Assembly: GCF_025354435.1 (NCBI RefSeq)
Contig: NZ_JANXMU010000029.1
Span: 1 to 44,571 of the forward strand
Direction: 5' to 3'
DNA length: 44,571 nt
From: Rhodoferax sp.
Lineage (GTDB): Bacteria; Pseudomonadota; Gammaproteobacteria; Burkholderiales; Burkholderiaceae_C
The notes beneath the pieces were generated by a model, which was given only the letters and a program-made list of their open reading frames with translations, did not search any database and was not told the origin of the DNA. Every line of letters begins with the position of its first letter. The stretch's first letter is position 1. This document shows, piece by piece, positions 43,942 to 44,571 of this stretch. Both the position numbers and the translations under genes were made by a program.

Positions 43942-43961
43942 TATACAGCCGATAAGCGTGG

Positions 43962-44016
43962 GCGTTTGAATGCGATTGCCAAGTTCTTCGGAACTAGTGC
44001 TTAGCACTACAAACGC
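43962..44016 (+). other. Three-way-junction RNA structure in the rRNA leader
   Basis: Outer stem GCGTTTG (43962-43968) with CAAACGC (44010-44016). Inside it two abutting hairpins: AGTTC-TTCG-GAACT (43982-43995) with a UUCG tetraloop, and AGTGC-TTA-GCACT (43996-44008). Probably a folding or processing element of the pre-16S leader. Confidence 0.6.
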
Positions 44017-44080
44017 TCATGAAGTAAAAGAAGATGTGAATATCAGAAATGAAGTTCATGTCAATTCCAATTTATGAGTG

Positions 44081-44105
44081 GCCCCTGGTGGTAAAAGTCA
44101 GGGGC
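44081..44105 (+). other. Leader hairpin just before 16S rRNA
   Basis: GCCCCTG (44081-44087) and CAGGGGC (44099-44105) form a 7-bp stem followed by an A-run, 16 nt before the mature 16S end. It may be part of the processing region; it is not a terminator on this strand. Confidence 0.4.
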
Positions 44106-44121
44106 AAAAAAAATCAAGATC

Positions 44122-44571
<450 letters not shown>

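Noticed and set aside
44081-44112. Hairpin before 16S as a terminator
   Set aside because: The stem is followed by A residues on the plus strand; no T-run, and terminating there would block rRNA synthesis.

Overview
The window looks like chromosome of a betaproteobacterium of the family Comamonadaceae, possibly Rhodoferax or a close relative. Three things suggest this: GC-rich codon use, the gene order of the flagellar and chemotaxis clusters, and the first ~450 bases of a betaproteobacterial-type 16S rRNA gene at the right end. The genus is a judgement from memory of 16S sequences; no search was run.

Positions 1-16173 form a plus-strand run of tightly spaced or overlapping genes for making and attaching an unusual glycan. 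(1) The left edge cuts an O-GlcNAc-transferase-like glycosyltransferase. (2) 186-4732 is a CDP-sugar cassette: glucose-1-phosphate cytidylyltransferase, CDP-glucose 4,6-dehydratase, 3,5-epimerase-like protein, sugar C-methyltransferase and 4-ketoreductase. It predicts a C-methyl branched 6-deoxyhexose. (3) 4746-7170 holds a CmcI-family putative O-methyltransferase and a TPR/OGT-like glycosyltransferase. (4) 7219-12969 holds a DegT-type aminotransferase, acyl carrier protein, ketoacyl-ACP synthase III, two tandem SDRs, a NeuD-like hexapeptide protein and a Rieske oxygenase. It looks like a small carrier-protein acyl pathway feeding sugar decoration. (5) 13011-16173 holds two two-domain FkbM methyltransferases around a second NeuD-like protein; the first FkbM gene is strikingly AT-rich. 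The island ends at a terminator and directly abuts two flagellin genes, so flagellin is the most likely acceptor (inference).

Positions 16305-33211 carry flagellar genes: two head-to-head flagellin paralogues with a good sigma-28 promoter between them, fliD, fliS, fliT, then fliE divergent from fliF-G-H-I-J-K, and fliL-M-N-O-P-Q-R. A convergent NarL-type two-component pair (33285-35026) follows. Next comes a chemotaxis operon (35209-41501): a small protein with a CheZ-like motif, then cheY, cheA, cheW, cheR, cheD and cheB. An Uup-type ABC-F ATPase lies on the minus strand, then a long rRNA leader with three related promoter-like segments and the 5' part of 16S rRNA.

A family of ~50-60 bp imperfect palindromic repeats occurs six times between genes. 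It is always in the orientation of the gene upstream of it, and in four cases it starts at that gene's stop codon. The most novel candidates in the window are the carrier-protein/Rieske module (7219-12969), the stop-codon-linked repeat family, and the small CheZ-like protein ahead of cheY.
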